A DNA stretch of 64,000 nucleotides from NCBI RefSeq assembly GCF_000340215.1, contig NW_006921537.1, forward strand, positions 3,784,080 through 3,848,079, written 5' to 3'. Both the position numbers and the translations under genes were made by a program. This DNA comes from Pseudocercospora fijiensis CIRAD86 (lineage: Eukaryota; Ascomycota; Dothideomycetes; Mycosphaerellales; Mycosphaerellaceae). This document shows, one piece after another, positions 32,640-45,100 of the stretch; within the stretch, counting starts at the first letter, position 1; every line of letters begins with the position of its first letter. Under the pieces are notes generated by a model. That model did not search any database and was not told the DNA's origin. It worked only from the letters and a program-made list of their open reading frames with translations.

Positions 32640-35600
32640 TCTTTACGCTAGTCCAATACTCATTTAACAACTCAGTTATATCTTCAAACGAGTCTTTAGC
32701 CTCCTATAAGTCCTATTTAGGTAAATAGCCTTGCTATCTCAATAGGTACTCCTTCTTGCCCTACCTAGTCCGATGCTTTAGGATACGTTCTATAGACTAT
32801 AGCTCTTCGCTATTAGCTAGTATGTCCTCGGATTTAGTAGGTGCTTTATCGCCTTCGCGCTAGTAGTATAGTTTAAGAAGGGAGATATAGAAGGTGTTAT
32901 AGATAGTGTAATAAGGTAGAAGCTATAACTAGTAGGCCTAGCTATTGCCCTTCGGTTCTCGGATGCGAAATAGGCTAATGTATCTTAGTGCGAGCTTGGG
33001 CCTTGTTTTACTATTAGGCGATAGGTGTTTACGGATGCGGAGGTTCTTAGTGCTAAGCATAACTATATCGCCTTGTTTAAAGGTTATTAGTATATAACGC
33101 TTATCGTAGTAGGCCTTTTAGTATTCTTAAGCCTTTGTCAACTTCTTAGCTATCTTAGCATGGATTTCTCGTATCTTCTAGATACGTTCTATTGCCGCTA
33201 GTGTCTCTAGTACTTAACGCGCTTCCCTTTCCTTGCGCTCGGCCTCGAGCGAGGTAAATGGATCTTATAGCAACGCGGCGTTTTGACCTATTATAGCTAT
33301 GTATAGTAAAACCTTGGTTGATAAGTGTACACTATTATTATACACGAATTCTATAGGCTATAGGAGATTGACCCAATCCTTAGGATTCTCGTTAATGTAA
33401 CTACGTAGGTACTACTATAGGGTAGCATTCTGTCTCTCTATTTGACCGTTAGTCTATAGATAGAAGGCTGTTAATAGCCGATGCTTCAGTCTTAGCTATA
33501 GGCATATTTCGCTCTAATAGTGCGATGTAAATATCGAGCCCCTATCGGAGACTATCCCCTTAGGTGTTCCCTAATAGGTATAGAAGATGTTAGTCTATAG
33601 CGCCTCTGCTATATCAATAGCAGTCCAATCCTTGCGAGTAGGAATGTAGCGAGCACCCTTAGTAAATCGGTCTACAATAACTAGTATAGCGTTAAAGACG
33701 TCTTTACTTCCTCTTCGCTTAGTAGGGGGAAGACCTATAATAAAGTCTATTGTAAGCTCTGCAAAAGGCTTCTTTAGAATAGGGAGTAAAGACAACTCGC
33801 TAAATAGCAAGTGCTTAGGTGCTTTAACTCGTTGATATACGGCATACGTGTTTACGTAATCCTTTATGTCCCGCTTACTATTTAGCTAGTAGTATATGCG
33901 CGATAGTAGCTCGTACGACCTCTCTATACTATAGTAACCGGCAAGCTTACTATTATAGTGTCGCTTGAGAAGTTCTTATCTAATCGATTATTCAGCGGGG
34001 ATATAGTATCTGCCCTTGAACCTTAAGTAACCTTTATCGTCGATCGACTAATTACTCTTACTAGATCGAGTCTTTCGCCTACTTACAAGCTTGTCTATAC
34101 GTTTAGTAGCAAAGGCGTCCCTCTGCTAAGCCCGTAATAGCTTATCTATAAACGATTAACTATCCCTATTTGTAAGGTTATTTAATAGCACCCTCGCTAT
34201 TAAACGAGGTACGCATTGTATATATCTAATAGTACTAGTAGCCGGATCAACTATATTAGTGCTATCGCTGTTACTATATATTGCGATGTCGACTAGGGAG
34301 TTATTATAACTTCTCCTGTCTATGTCCTTAGCTCTTACCTTAATACGCACTGTTAATATAGCAAGAGTATTAATATGCTTTAAGCTGTCGCGGAGTCCGG
34401 TAAGCCGCTTATCCTACGCTTGCTTATTAACAATACGGGCTATAGCGATCTTGTGCTACAGGGTTGGAAACAAAGAATTAATATGCTAGGTCTCGCTGTT
34501 GTAATTAGGCCGCCTCGATAGGCTATTAGTAGGGTTGCTTACGCCTAACCGATATAATATATCAAAATCGAACCCGGCGAGGTAGACGGCCTATCTAGCC
34601 TATCGACCTATAACCCTAGTAACCTTAAGGATGCTACGGAGGTTGTTATAGTCTATATAGACCTGAATTGTGTGCTAAGCACTATCGAGATAGTAGCGCT
34701 AATACTTGAAGGCTTCTACGATTGCTAAGAGCTCTTGCTCGTAGGTCTTATATCGACGTTCTATATCGATTATCTTTCGTAAAAAGAAGGCAATCGGGTG
34801 CTAGTGATAGTTATTATCTAATTGCTACGATATAATAGCCGATATAGCGAACTGTAAAGCGTTAGTCTTAATTCGGATCTGCTTGCTTAGCACGAAATAG
34901 TGCAATAAGGGGACATTAGTAAAGCGTTACTTTAGGCCGTTAAAAGCGGCTTGTGCTCTGTTAGTCTATTTAAACTCTCTAGTCGGGTTGGCCTTGGTTT
35001 TAGTAAGCTCAGTTAGGGGCATTACGTATCGTGAATAGCCCTTAATAAAGCGACGATAGAAGTTAGCAAAACCTAGGAATAATTGAAGCTCCTTAATACT
35101 AGTAGGCGTTAGCTACTTAGTAATAGTCTTAATCCGGTTAGGATTAGCCTTAACACCCTTAGTTAATACGAGGAAGCTAAGGAAGGACACCTCCTTAGTA
35201 GCAAAGGTGCATTTAGAAGGCTTGTAATATAGTCTATAGGCTCGTAGGCGATCGAGCACCTTGCGGACTGCAGCCTAGTGCTCCGCAATGTTAGGTAAGT
35301 GTATATAAACTAGGATGTTATCTAGGTAAACTATATAGAGATAGTCTAATAGGCCTAAAAGGGCCCGATTAATATAGGACTAGAACGTTATAGGGGCATT
35401 GGCTAAGCCGAATAGCATAACTAAGTACTCGAAATGCCTATAACGAGTGCGAAAGGCTGTCTTCTATTCATCGCCCTTACGGATACGGATACGGTAATAG
35501 GCGTCCTTAATGTCCAATATAGTGTAGTAGTAAGTACTAGAAAGGCGATCGAGGGTCTCATTAATAAGAGGAAGTAGGCAGCGGTCTTTAATAGTAACAG

Positions 35601-36500
35601 CGTTAAGCCTACGATAATTAATATATAGACGTAGGCTACTATCCTTCTTTAGTACGAATAGGATAGGGGCGCTAGTAGGGCTGTTACTGTACCGAATGCG
35701 ACCGTTAGCTAGGTTTTCCTCTAGGTACTTACGCAATACAGCAAGCTCTCGTTCACTAAGGTTGTAGAGGGGGCTAAAAGGGACCTCCTTGCCCTCTATA
35801 ATATCAATCTTATAATCCGTCTCTTTGAATATAGGCAATGTCGATGCTAGGTAGTGTTCAAACACATTAATGTAGGTCTCTCGGATAGGCTCTAGTATAC
35901 GAGCAAGCTGATTAGGATCATTAGGGGGTATAGGTTCATCGTTATTACTACCGAGCAGGTCGGCCGTCGGATCGGCTAGGGTTAGGTTGCTAATGAATAG
36001 GACCCTAATATTATTAGGGCACTCGCTAATATCAATGTATTTAATGTCCTCTTTCCTAGCGATTCTAAATCGCTATTGTTAACTGCCTAAGTCTATAACT
36101 ATAGCATAGTACTTAAGAACAGGGTTGCTAATAACAATCTTAGATAGGAGGCTATCTATGTCCACCGCGTAGGCAGTAAAGTTTAGCAGGCGCTTATTAC
36201 CGAGGTCGTCCTTTAGGGCTATATAGACATAGTAGGCCCTATAGGTCAAGTGCCGAGCGTTATTAAACTAAGCAAGGGTTAGTAGGTTAGTCCTAGGCAG
36301 TTGTCGAAGGTCTAATTGCTTAGCTAGGCGATAGCTAATAAGGGCACTAACTGAATTTCCTAGATCTAGTGTAACCTTAGTCTTATAGTTAGTGTCGGGC
36401 CCGGATATAAGACAGGTACGAGTAATAGCTAGCACAATGTCGATAGTCTTACGCCGTACGAGGCTAACAGTTAGTGCGGCGCTTACTCTTTTTTCGAAGG
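32640..36500 (-). pseudogene. Ty3/gypsy pol region (protease, RT, RNase H, integrase, chromodomain)
   Basis: Broken minus-strand polyprotein. The longest surviving frames are reverse transcriptase (35865-35464, with the LRLYINYRRLN and TILDIKDAYYRI blocks) and the integrase core (33810-33595, with ELTIDFIIGLPP and ILVIVDRFTK). The RT active site at 35313-35333 reads VYLDNIL, the second Asp having become Asn by a TpG-to-TpA change. At the end, 32650-32800, is a chromodomain pattern with several Trp codons turned into stops; such domains guide integration towards heterochromatin in known chromoviruses. Confidence 0.88.
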
Positions 36501-37832
36501 TTAGCCTACAGGGGTAGCGTTAGCTGCTAAGAGGTGCTTTCGGTGCTTAGCGGCAGCACGGTCGATTCGGGCCTAGTCCTTAGGTTTGTCGCATTAGCCT
36601 AGTAGATAGCTAGTGCTATTACAATTGAAGCACTTTAACCCGGTTAGTAGACTACCGTAGCTATTGTTGCTACTATTGTTAGTCGAGCGGTTAGTATTAT
36701 AGGGATACGAGCCCCTTCTACGGCCCCTATTACGGCCTCCTCTATATAGCCGTCGGCTACGGCTTCTCCTACGGTCGTTGCTACTATTCCTATTGTTAGC
36801 ACTATTGTTCTAGTAGGAACCTTAGTTTCCTCCGCGGCTACGATAGGTAGCTAGGCGTATCTTGGATTCCAACCGTTATTAGAGCTATACTATACGCTCT
36901 ATAGTCTCGACTTCAACTATAAATTGAATGCGTATAAGATTAGTCTGTTCAAATACACGGCGGCGGTCCAATTCAAGGACCAATTCCTATCGCAATTTAG
37001 GGCGTATTTCGGAAATCTAGATAGAGTCGGTCTTGGCTAGCAAATCGTCCTCGAGGGTCTTTAAATAGGCCTTAAATAAGCGAGCCGATTGATTAGTCTT
37101 TTGTTTAGCTCGAAGGTATTGGTCCTAAGCGTATTATTGCCTTAGTATAGGGTTTCTAAGGGTATCTAGCATAATAGTCTTATAGTCTTGCTACTAAATA
37201 GCGGTCTAGTCGTAAAGGGAATCAAAATGGTTATCCTATGTACGCTTTAGGTCGCCATTAATGTACTATATAGCGTATACGACCAAGGAATAGTCGTCTA
37301 GTAGCGCTCTTAGTGCGTTGCGCTAGTTAAGCTCACAGTTACGGATGTAGTCGTTATACTGCTTTCGGCTAGAGCTATTAAATACGGTGCAGTCCTTAAG
37401 TTTAGCATCCTTCTTTTAGACTAGAACTGATAGCGAGGAAGGCCCTACTATCGGCTTAGTATTAGTTGTTAGGGCCTCCTAAAGGCGGCGAATCTCGAGG
37501 AGATTATCCTTTAGCTATTGTTCTTAACGTAGGGCAGTAAGCCTGTTTTGGGTAGCTTCTTAAAGTCTCGCTACTAGCTAGGGCCTAAAGGCTAGTTAGC
37601 TATATCGACGGTTAATAATATTGTTAAGAATATCGTCGACAGGCAATTCTAGGTCGTTACCTAGAATTATAGGTTCTTCTTTAATAGGCTCTCCGGTAGG
37701 CCCTTTAGTAGGAGGCACTTTAGTAGGCACTTTAGCGGGAACTGTGCCACTAGCGTTGTTATTGCTGGCGCTGCTAGCGGTAGCACGGTTGTTATTGCTT
37801 CGTAATAAGCCCGCTATTGTAAGGGGTGACAC
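36500..37832 (-). pseudogene. Ty3/gypsy gag region
   Basis: Starts with ATG at 37832 and an open frame to 37596 rich in Asn, Ala and Pro. It continues with stops to a zinc-knuckle pattern C-x2-C-x4-(H to Y)-x4-C at 36587-36640, where the histidine codon has become TAT (a CpA-to-TpA change). The Gly/Arg-rich segment at about 36690-36860 is probably nucleic-acid binding. Confidence 0.75.
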
Positions 37833-38084
37833 TAATAATGTATTGTAGGCCCCTAAGATACGGATGTAGCGGAATTAGTGGATATCGGCTTAGTGCGATT
37901 AACTCGGTGTAATAGGCCGTATAGAAGGCCTTGCTTGATAATTAGTACGGTTGTTTCGATAGAATAGTACGTGTAGGTCCCGTTCTTCGGGCGCAATATA
38001 GTCAGATTAGTTATTATAGCTATACCGCTAAAAGCTTGAAATAAGGACTATCTAGCTGCTGCCCTTAAAGGGTGGATCGAATAC

Positions 38085-38282
38085 TGTATAAGAAGGGTAT
38101 ATCAGCAGGTAGATAGGGTAGTAGTAGGTACGAGTAGTATTCGATAAGGATCTAGGAGAAGAGGGAGGAAGGTAGGAGAGTTAGCCTAACGCTAAGCGCT
38201 AAGCCCTGCCTAAGGCACTAAGACCCTAGCTTTACTCGGCCTAATTATATGCCAATCACGTATAGCCTCTTTGGCTCTAACA
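38085..38282 (-). repeat. 5' LTR of the Ty3/gypsy element
   Basis: 198 bp, TG..CA, pairs with 31148-31343. The sequence just inside (38061-38084) does not begin with a clear TGG primer-binding site, so the primer is uncertain. Confidence 0.95.
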
Positions 38283-38287
38283 ATAGG

Positions 38288-41200
38288 TCCTTAGTACTAC
38301 CCTTATTAAGGAGGAAATGGAAATAGGTTATTAGACGACTATAGTTGCTCTGTCTAGCTCTAAGGAATATAGGGATCGTATAGTCTACGCATCGACGAAG
38401 GTAACCGACATCCTATATACGGACAGTATAGCGGACGCGTAGAAACAAAGAGATCTCCTTTATTAGTCTATATATAGATATAAAGGCCCTATCTAGCCTA
38501 GCTAGTACAGCGCCATTATCGGTAGAGGTAGGTCGATTAGGCATTCCCTCCTATACTTCTAGTAATAGGAGCAGCTTATACATCTCCTTTAGGATATCTA
38601 TATACTTAGTAGCGGACATCTTCTCGACAATAGCCTACTTAACGACCTTAGGCTAGGTCTAGTTACCTTCGCTAACAAGATCCTTAGAGATATAGCTACG
38701 GTTAACTATAATCAAGCGGAATACGGCGACGGTACGGGCCTTAAAGCAACGCTTTAGTAGTCTCTATATACGGAAGAATTTTAGTAACTTTAGATTAATC
38801 TCTTTTATACCCTAGAAATCGATATCCGATAACAGAGAGAAGTCTATACGATCGCCGGCCTTGTTCTTGTTCTAATAGGTACGGAATAGTATAAAGTATA
38901 GGTTTATAAAGATATAGAACCAAGCGGGCACTAGAAGGACATGCTGCTTCCTATCGTATATAGCCTTGTTCTCGACACTACTAAAGATTATAGCTAACAT
39001 ACGCTCGATAGTTAGCTAATTACTAACGTTAATAATTAATCTATTATCGAAAATCGGATCCTCTAGCTTTAGACCTAGATTGCCCTAGTAGATGTCGTCG
39101 TATACTAAGGCGGTGCCCTTATTCGAGATCTTATTATTCTACGATAGAGGCATAGCTAGTAGCTAAGTCTTGCTACGGAAGCTATAGTCAATCTCCGGAT
39201 ATACTAGTTCTTTGACTAGGTTGCCGGTATCCTTCGCTACCTTAAAGATCGTCTTAATCGCGTTACTAAATACATATATACAAGCTTCGTAGAGCTAGTA
39301 CATTTCGACTACTATAATAGCATTATTATTGTCGATGTTTTAGATAATGTTCTTAGTTAGGACTAGCTTCGAGCGGTCTAGTATATCCTGCGTTAAACTA
39401 CCCTCTAGTATATCCTCGTAGAGGGCAACACACGAGTTAGTAATATTAACCTGTTTATTATTATCGGTAATGCCTTAGTCCTTCCGCTTTGCCTAGCGAT
39501 TAAAGTTGTCGTAGCAGATCTACTAGATATATAACTTAGCCTATTCTAAGATCTTTAGCTGCTAAGTATTAGCATTCTTCTTAATTAAGGCTTGTATAGT
39601 CTTATACGTAGGAAGCAGATCTATACTATAGAGGGTGTCGATAAGAGGTACTAGAAGATTGCTAATATATACTAATAGAAGGCTAAGCGACTTTAGCATC
39701 TAGGAGGCCCGCTTTAGTACTATTAAATATACTACTACATACGTAATCGTATAGATACGCTTCTATATTATATTCCGCTTGTCCTCGAACGACATTGCTC
39801 GCTATATAGTATCCTTACAGGTATTTAGTAGTATAAAATCCTCGAGAAGGCGGTACTAATTTAGGGCGATATTATAGATTATATCGTATATCTCGGATAG
39901 GCGACGTAGTGCGGCAAGACTGTCTTCTAGCTTGTACGTATTAAAGAACTTCTTGCTAATTAAGTTCTTAACCTTAGCTCGCAGCTAGACAGTACTAATA
40001 AGATGCTTATTAGGCAGTATGTCTTATATAGCCTATATCCGCTTACGATAGGTCTTAGTGCCCTTATTACTAAACTATATAAACAATATCTTTTCTATCG
40101 GTAATTTAAGCTAAGCAAGGTGCTTTATAGCGAGGGCGTACTTCTACTTTAGTATACGGCGCGGACTACGATTGCTAGTAGGCTCGAGTTCGCCCTCTTC
40201 CTTATCGTTTATCTTATTAAGGCCGCGCTTACTAGGATACTAAATAGGCTAATCGTTATTATCGGAGGCATTACTAGCACGGCGCTTACGCTCTAGTTCG
40301 CCCTCGCTCTACGGCTCTTTATCTATATTAGCATCCTTATCCTTAGTTAGACTATTATTAACTAGCTAATTATATATAATATTGCGATTAGCGGTTCGTA
40401 GGCGGCGAGGAGTAGCGCGCTCTTTAGTAGGCTAAAGGCGAGTAGGCTAGCGGCGAGTAGCTAAGCGGTCCTTATCGCCTAGTATATTCTTAGAGTTGTA
40501 GTAGTTGCTATAGTACTAGCGCTAGCGGCGGCGATCTTTATCGAGTGCTAGACTAGCGAATATACTAGCGAATATAGGACCTAGCAGATCGGATAAAGGG
40601 CCTAGCATATCGGAAGTCTCTCCTAGTAGCGGTAGGTCTTCCGGAGTAGGCATTTCCTCGTCTTTATCGTCTAGTCGAGGTAGTAGGCCGATATCTTCTT
40701 CGCTATAATAGTCTAGTTTAGATATTAGTAGCGCTTCTATTAGATAAGAAGAGCTATACTAATTATCTCCGCTACGACGATTAAGCTCGGAAGTATTAGC
40801 TTAATTAGTTAAGTCGGAGCCGCTTATATTAGTTAGTATCGCAGGTATTAATTAGTATTCGAAATGTCGACTCGAGTAGCTAGCTAAAGTCGCGTCTGCT
40901 ATTTAGCTATGTCTTAACAATACGGTATCGTACGAGCACGGTGTTTATAGCAATGTTAGTCGGAAATACTAGGTCTACGAGCTCGCGGAGATTTCGAGTA
41001 TATTAGGGGTAATAAATCTAGTGCCTTCTAAGCTACTAGTAAATAGCGTCGCCGGAGTAATAAGAACTTAGCACTACTATACCGCAGGTACTTAAGTGTC
41101 TTATTAAAGTAATTAAGAAGTACTCTACGAAGGGCCTCGAGTTAGTTCGGTTAAGATTAAAGGAGGTCGTTACGGCCTCTATCTCTCGCCTCGACGAGAA

Positions 41201-41300
41201 CTTAATAGTAAGAAGTCGTACGTAGTTACTTATAGTAAATAAGTTAGTTAGAAGGCCCTAATTAAGGACCTCTAAGTGTTAGATACGCGAGATTTAGGAG
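38288..41300 (-). pseudogene. unrecognised coding relic in the host element
   Basis: The minus strand gives long stretches of sensible protein sequence broken only by TAG/TAA. Examples are the segments around 39.0-39.8 kb (YDNFNRQAKRKD, MSFEDKRNII) and 39.9-40.1 kb (YKLEDSLAALRRLSEIYDII). The YDNFN-type motif recalls a large fungal domain of unknown function found in mobile elements (DUF6589-like), but I cannot confirm it. It belongs to the host element, since the Ty3 insertion with its ATAGG duplication separates it from the helicase half. Confidence 0.45.
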
Positions 41301-41639
41301 TTGTTATTTCGGTGTATATTAGGTACGCTAGCAGCGGATAGCTATAAATAAAGTCGCCTTACGGGATTTAGTATAACTTAATATATATACGTCGTATATA
41401 CGAGATTTTTAGATATTCTAATTCGCAATTAGTAGCGCTACAATCTTAGCGTGTTAGATATACCGATAGTTAGTGTCGCTGCGAGATAGTAGTTTAATAG
41501 CGGAGTCTACGATAAAAATTAGCGGTTTAGCTTTAGGCCTTTAGGCAAAGGATTAGGTAGAGTAGTGTATGATTAGTTGTTCGGAAAGACGGAAGCTAGC
41601 CCTAATTTAAATATATCACGTGCAATCTAACCAATTCAC

Positions 41640-41946
41640 TACCGCGCAACGTAATCCTTAATGCACAAAGGCCTAAACGGAGGTAGGGCGAGATGTACGT
41701 TAGCAGAGGTCTCGTTATTCGGATAATTGTGCTTATACCTCTCTAAGCAACAGCATAGGCAGATTTTCTTCTTATAACCGAATCGTTCCGCAATAGTACT
41801 AGTTACGAATAGACCTAGGATTTCACTAACAAGAGCACTATTTAAGAGGCTAGATTGCTAGGCAGCCGAAATTCCGTAAGAACCATCCGCTTAACGGTCG
41901 CCAAAATATCTTTGGAATGCCGGTAGAGCGTACAAAGAGTTGATAA
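41640..41946 (-). pseudogene. maltose/hexose permease, middle fragment with RIP-type stops
   Basis: The minus strand reads NSLYALPAFQRYFGDR, then ADGSYGISAA, then LVSEILGLFVTSTIAERFGY, which continues the permease fragment ending DLVLI at 48751 and precedes the one starting at about 22930. Two codons in conserved positions are stops of RIP type: CAA to TAA after GDR, and TGG to TAG after ISAA. There is also one extra T at the copia junction (41939-41941), which shifts frame. The 5' edge is the copia LTR; the other edge blends into the host element around 41600-41640. Confidence 0.8.
41942..41946. other. target-site duplication of the copia element, RIP-altered copy
   Basis: GATAA here faces GATGA at 48751-48755 on the other side of the element. 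The single difference is TpG to TpA, the RIP change, so the original duplication was GATGA. Confidence 0.8.
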
Positions 41947-42128
41947 TGTTGTGAATCGTGCTAGGGATGCAACTAATTATCGGATTAACAACTATGTAAC
42001 TATACGAAGAAGGATTAGGAGCTAGCTATAGAAACTGCAGCCAATATACCTATTGTATGTCCTTCCTCTTAGTACAGGTCAGCTAATAGTGTCAGCTAAC
42101 TAGTATATTACCTAACTAAACTACAACA
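41947..42128 (-). repeat. 3' LTR of the copia element
   Basis: 182 bp, same length as its partner; differences are almost all G/A or C/T. Confidence 0.94.
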
Positions 42129-45100
42129 CTCCCCCTTAGGCAGAGATGATATACTATTCAGATTAGACACTCTAAATCTAGGCTTAGAGCTTCACTTTAT
42201 CTTCTAACTGCCTTTAGATGTCAGACTATATCTGCTTTATATGCAGCTTTATATGCTATACTACTTGTATATGCTTATGTTATATTGTTTGCTAATTAGT
42301 TTGCTTTAGAGTAATGTCCTTAGTCGTAATTGCAGGGTTAGTAGGCGCCTATAAAATACACTTAAACTTAACTAGACAACTTGAACTTTTTGCAATCTAC
42401 TCTTTAGCAATCCCCTAAGTACTAGCAGCCTCTACCAGAATTCAAATTCTTACTAAGACCTTTTAAGTCTAACAGCTAGCCGAGACTTTATTATAGCGAT
42501 AATTCTTTACCCTAGCCTAGGGAGTATAGCGAGTAGTATAGGTAGTAGTAGCAGCGGCGGCGGTAGTAATAATCCAAACAAGAATCGGCACCCTTCGCGT
42601 TATAATAAGCTCTAGCTTATAGAGACTAGTAAGTGTTGCTATTAGAGTTTCCCCTTTCCTAACAATTTGCTAACTAGGCGCAGTCCTTAAGGAAGTTTAG
42701 TTAACTGTCGCGATTCTCTAGAGAATTATCTAGTGCTTAACTAATATTAGTCCGGAGCAGACTCCGCCTTAGCTACGCAACGTTAATATTAGGCATTTTA
42801 TTACGAGCTAGGATAATGCTCGGCTGTTTCTAAGTGTGCCTCCGCGTCTGCGTAAGGCGGCTAAGACATTCAATTTAGGCTTAAAATCGAATGTTAACTA
42901 CTTGCCTACCGCGCTTGTGTATACGGCTGCTGCTAGACGCGTGCATATTAGTAACAGCTAGTGCGGTCCTTATAAGCAGTTAAAGGGTCCGTACTTAGAG
43001 TGTGTAACTCTAAGTTATCGAATTAACGGTTAGGATATCGCTTTCCTAAAGGGCGCTTATACTAACTATACTAGCCTAAATTATTATAGTTAATGCGAGT
43101 TCTCTAGTAAGTTGAATCTAGTCTTATGCATTTTTTTAAAGCAAAAACACTAATTCTTTTGTTAGGTTACGTCTCTCGGCTACGCTCTAATACGAATCGT
43201 TAGACGCCTATAGCGCCTCTACCGCCTCGCAATCCGGGGAGTAGAGCAGGCACTAATCAGCGTCGTCTATACGTGCTAGTCCCGTCTAGCATCGATTAGA
43301 GTACTCCTTAGGGCGCCTAGGTAGTAGCAAATTTGCTACTATAGTAGGCAAATGCTTATACCTAGGCTACTGCTTAGGGACGTAGTCGTAGTCTAGGTTC
43401 TAGGTTGTCTACTAGTCCTAGCTCGACTCGTGATTCTAGTAGTCCTTAGAGGGGTTTCTCTAATTACGAAGATAGTAATACTAAGATAGGTAGCTGATTA
43501 GGGAGATTCGGTTTTTTCTTAGTAGATAGAGAGCTGTAATGTGTGTTTTCGATTTTGAAATAGGCTAGGTAGTCTAGATTAGTGAAAGCCTTATAGCATT
43601 AGAGAGTTTCTGACTCTTAAGGGCTAGGGTATTTCTTCCTACTTGGTCTTAATGTTGTTATAAAAGAAATTTTGCAGCTTAAACTGTATAGTGCAGCTAG
43701 GCTGTTTCTAGAAATTAGAATGAAATTCAATAAGTGTATAAAGCTTGTTTTCTAATCCTACAAATAAGATTTTTCTTTCTAAAGGAGTGACTTAGGAGTT
43801 TGTCCTAGAGACGCTATATTATTAGAGAATTTTGTTTAGAGATTTGGGCTTAGTAAAACAGTCCGCTAGCTGTTTGTTAGTAGTAACGAATTCGATACTG
43901 ATCTTTCCCTAGGCATACTGTTCTCTATAGTAGTAGTTCCTAAGGGAAACGTACCTTAACCTCTTAGAATTAGTGTAGTCCTTAATAAGGGAAATAGCTA
44001 ACTGGTTGTCTACCTAGATATAAATCCTGTTAACTTCTTCCCTAGTAAGTAGTTGAAGCTTAGTTATTAAATTTCGGAGCTAGCAGATTTCTCTGTATGC
44101 TTCTATTAGAGCAATATACTCTGCTTTAGTGCTAGAGAGCACGACTTCCTTCTAGAGCTATAATCTCTATATAATTAGAGTGTTGTTAAGAAGTACAAGG
44201 GCGCCTAATGTTGATCTTAATAATAAAGGGTTACTAGCAAAGTCTACGTTAGAGTATACCTGAAATTCTAAAGTTTTCTTCTTTCTAAAGACAAGTCCTT
44301 TATCAACTATGCTAGCAATGTACCTCTAGAGATGTTTAGCAGCTATAATATGCTTAGGTCCGGGATTCTAAAGGAACCTAGCAAGGTGGTTGACCGTATA
44401 GCTAATGTCTAGTCTAGTCTAGTTAGCTAGAAACTGCATTTTACTAATTATAGTATTAAACAGCTAGTAGTCCTAACGGTTATAGGGGATTGTAAGAGGC
44501 TCGTAAAGCTTCTTAAGTAGATGCTTTATTGGCTTGCACTAGTCTAAGCTATGCTTCTAAAGCTTCTCTTTAGTATAGTATATCTAGGAGATAGTAAGGT
44601 TTCCCTCCTTGTCTTCCTTTAGATAAAGGCCTAGAAATAGGTTAGACGTAACAATCTTAATTATATACTTCTTACGAAGACCTTTAATTAGAGCATCGAT
44701 CTTTGCCTTAGAGGTTCTAAAGATTTAGAAGTTATCTATATAAAGGAGGATAAGAATACTATTACCTTGCTATAGGCAATAGTTACTCTTTATCCTACTT
44801 AGGCCAAGTTAACGAAGAGTGTCTAAAGCATTATAGTGCTAGAGATTAGCGGCCTGCTTAAGGCTATACAATCCTTTTCTAACACAGATAATCTACTTTA
44901 GAGGGTGCTTCTTAAACAGGTGCGCGCCTTCTAGAGGTCTAATAAAAATCTCTTTATCTAGAGGGGGATTCAAGAAAGCAGTCTCGATATTAACCTGTCT
45001 TCGCTTCTAGTTTTTGTTTACTAAAAGCCTAAGGACAAGTCTAGTAGTAGCTGCTCTTAGTGTAGGAGCATAGGTGTTAATATAGTTAAGACCTTGCTTC

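Larger units (their letters stand above)
31148..38282 (-). mobile_element. complete Ty3/gypsy LTR retrotransposon with chromodomain, RIP-inactivated
   Basis: A 7135-bp element bounded by LTRs of 196 and 198 bp that start TG and end CA, and flanked by a perfect 5-bp target duplication ATAGG (31143-31147 and 38283-38287). It is inserted inside the host element block. It reads on the minus strand: Gag with a CCHC-type knuckle near 36587-36640, then protease, reverse transcriptase (about 34.9-35.9 kb), RNase H, integrase (about 33.3-34.1 kb) and a C-terminal chromodomain (about 32650-32800), the order of fungal chromoviruses. A purine tract AGAAGGGAAG (minus strand, 31348-31357) sits just inside the 3' LTR. 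Numerous TAG/TAA stops in CAA/CAG/TGG positions and a YLDD site changed to YLDN make it inactive. Confidence 0.95.
22936..41600. mobile_element. RIP-mutated host element block inserted in the permease gene
   Basis: An AT-shifted block with extreme RIP signature. In 23101-23220, for example, there are 19 TpA and no CpA or TpG. It lies between two pieces of one permease gene, so it was inserted as a unit or in layers. It carries a ruined RecQ-like helicase (23.9-26.9 kb), many minisatellites, an unrecognised minus-strand coding relic (38.3-41.3 kb), and a later Ty3 element at 31148-38282. Near the two ends a 16-base motif recurs in inverted orientation, CCTAAAGC(C/T)AAACCG(C/T), at 22991-23006 on the plus strand and 41523-41538 on the minus. 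This may be part of terminal inverted repeats. No target duplication was found; the ends are good to a few tens of bases. Confidence 0.7.

Noticed and set aside
37621..37848. 75-codon plus-strand frame
   Set aside because: Antisense of the Ty3 gag start.
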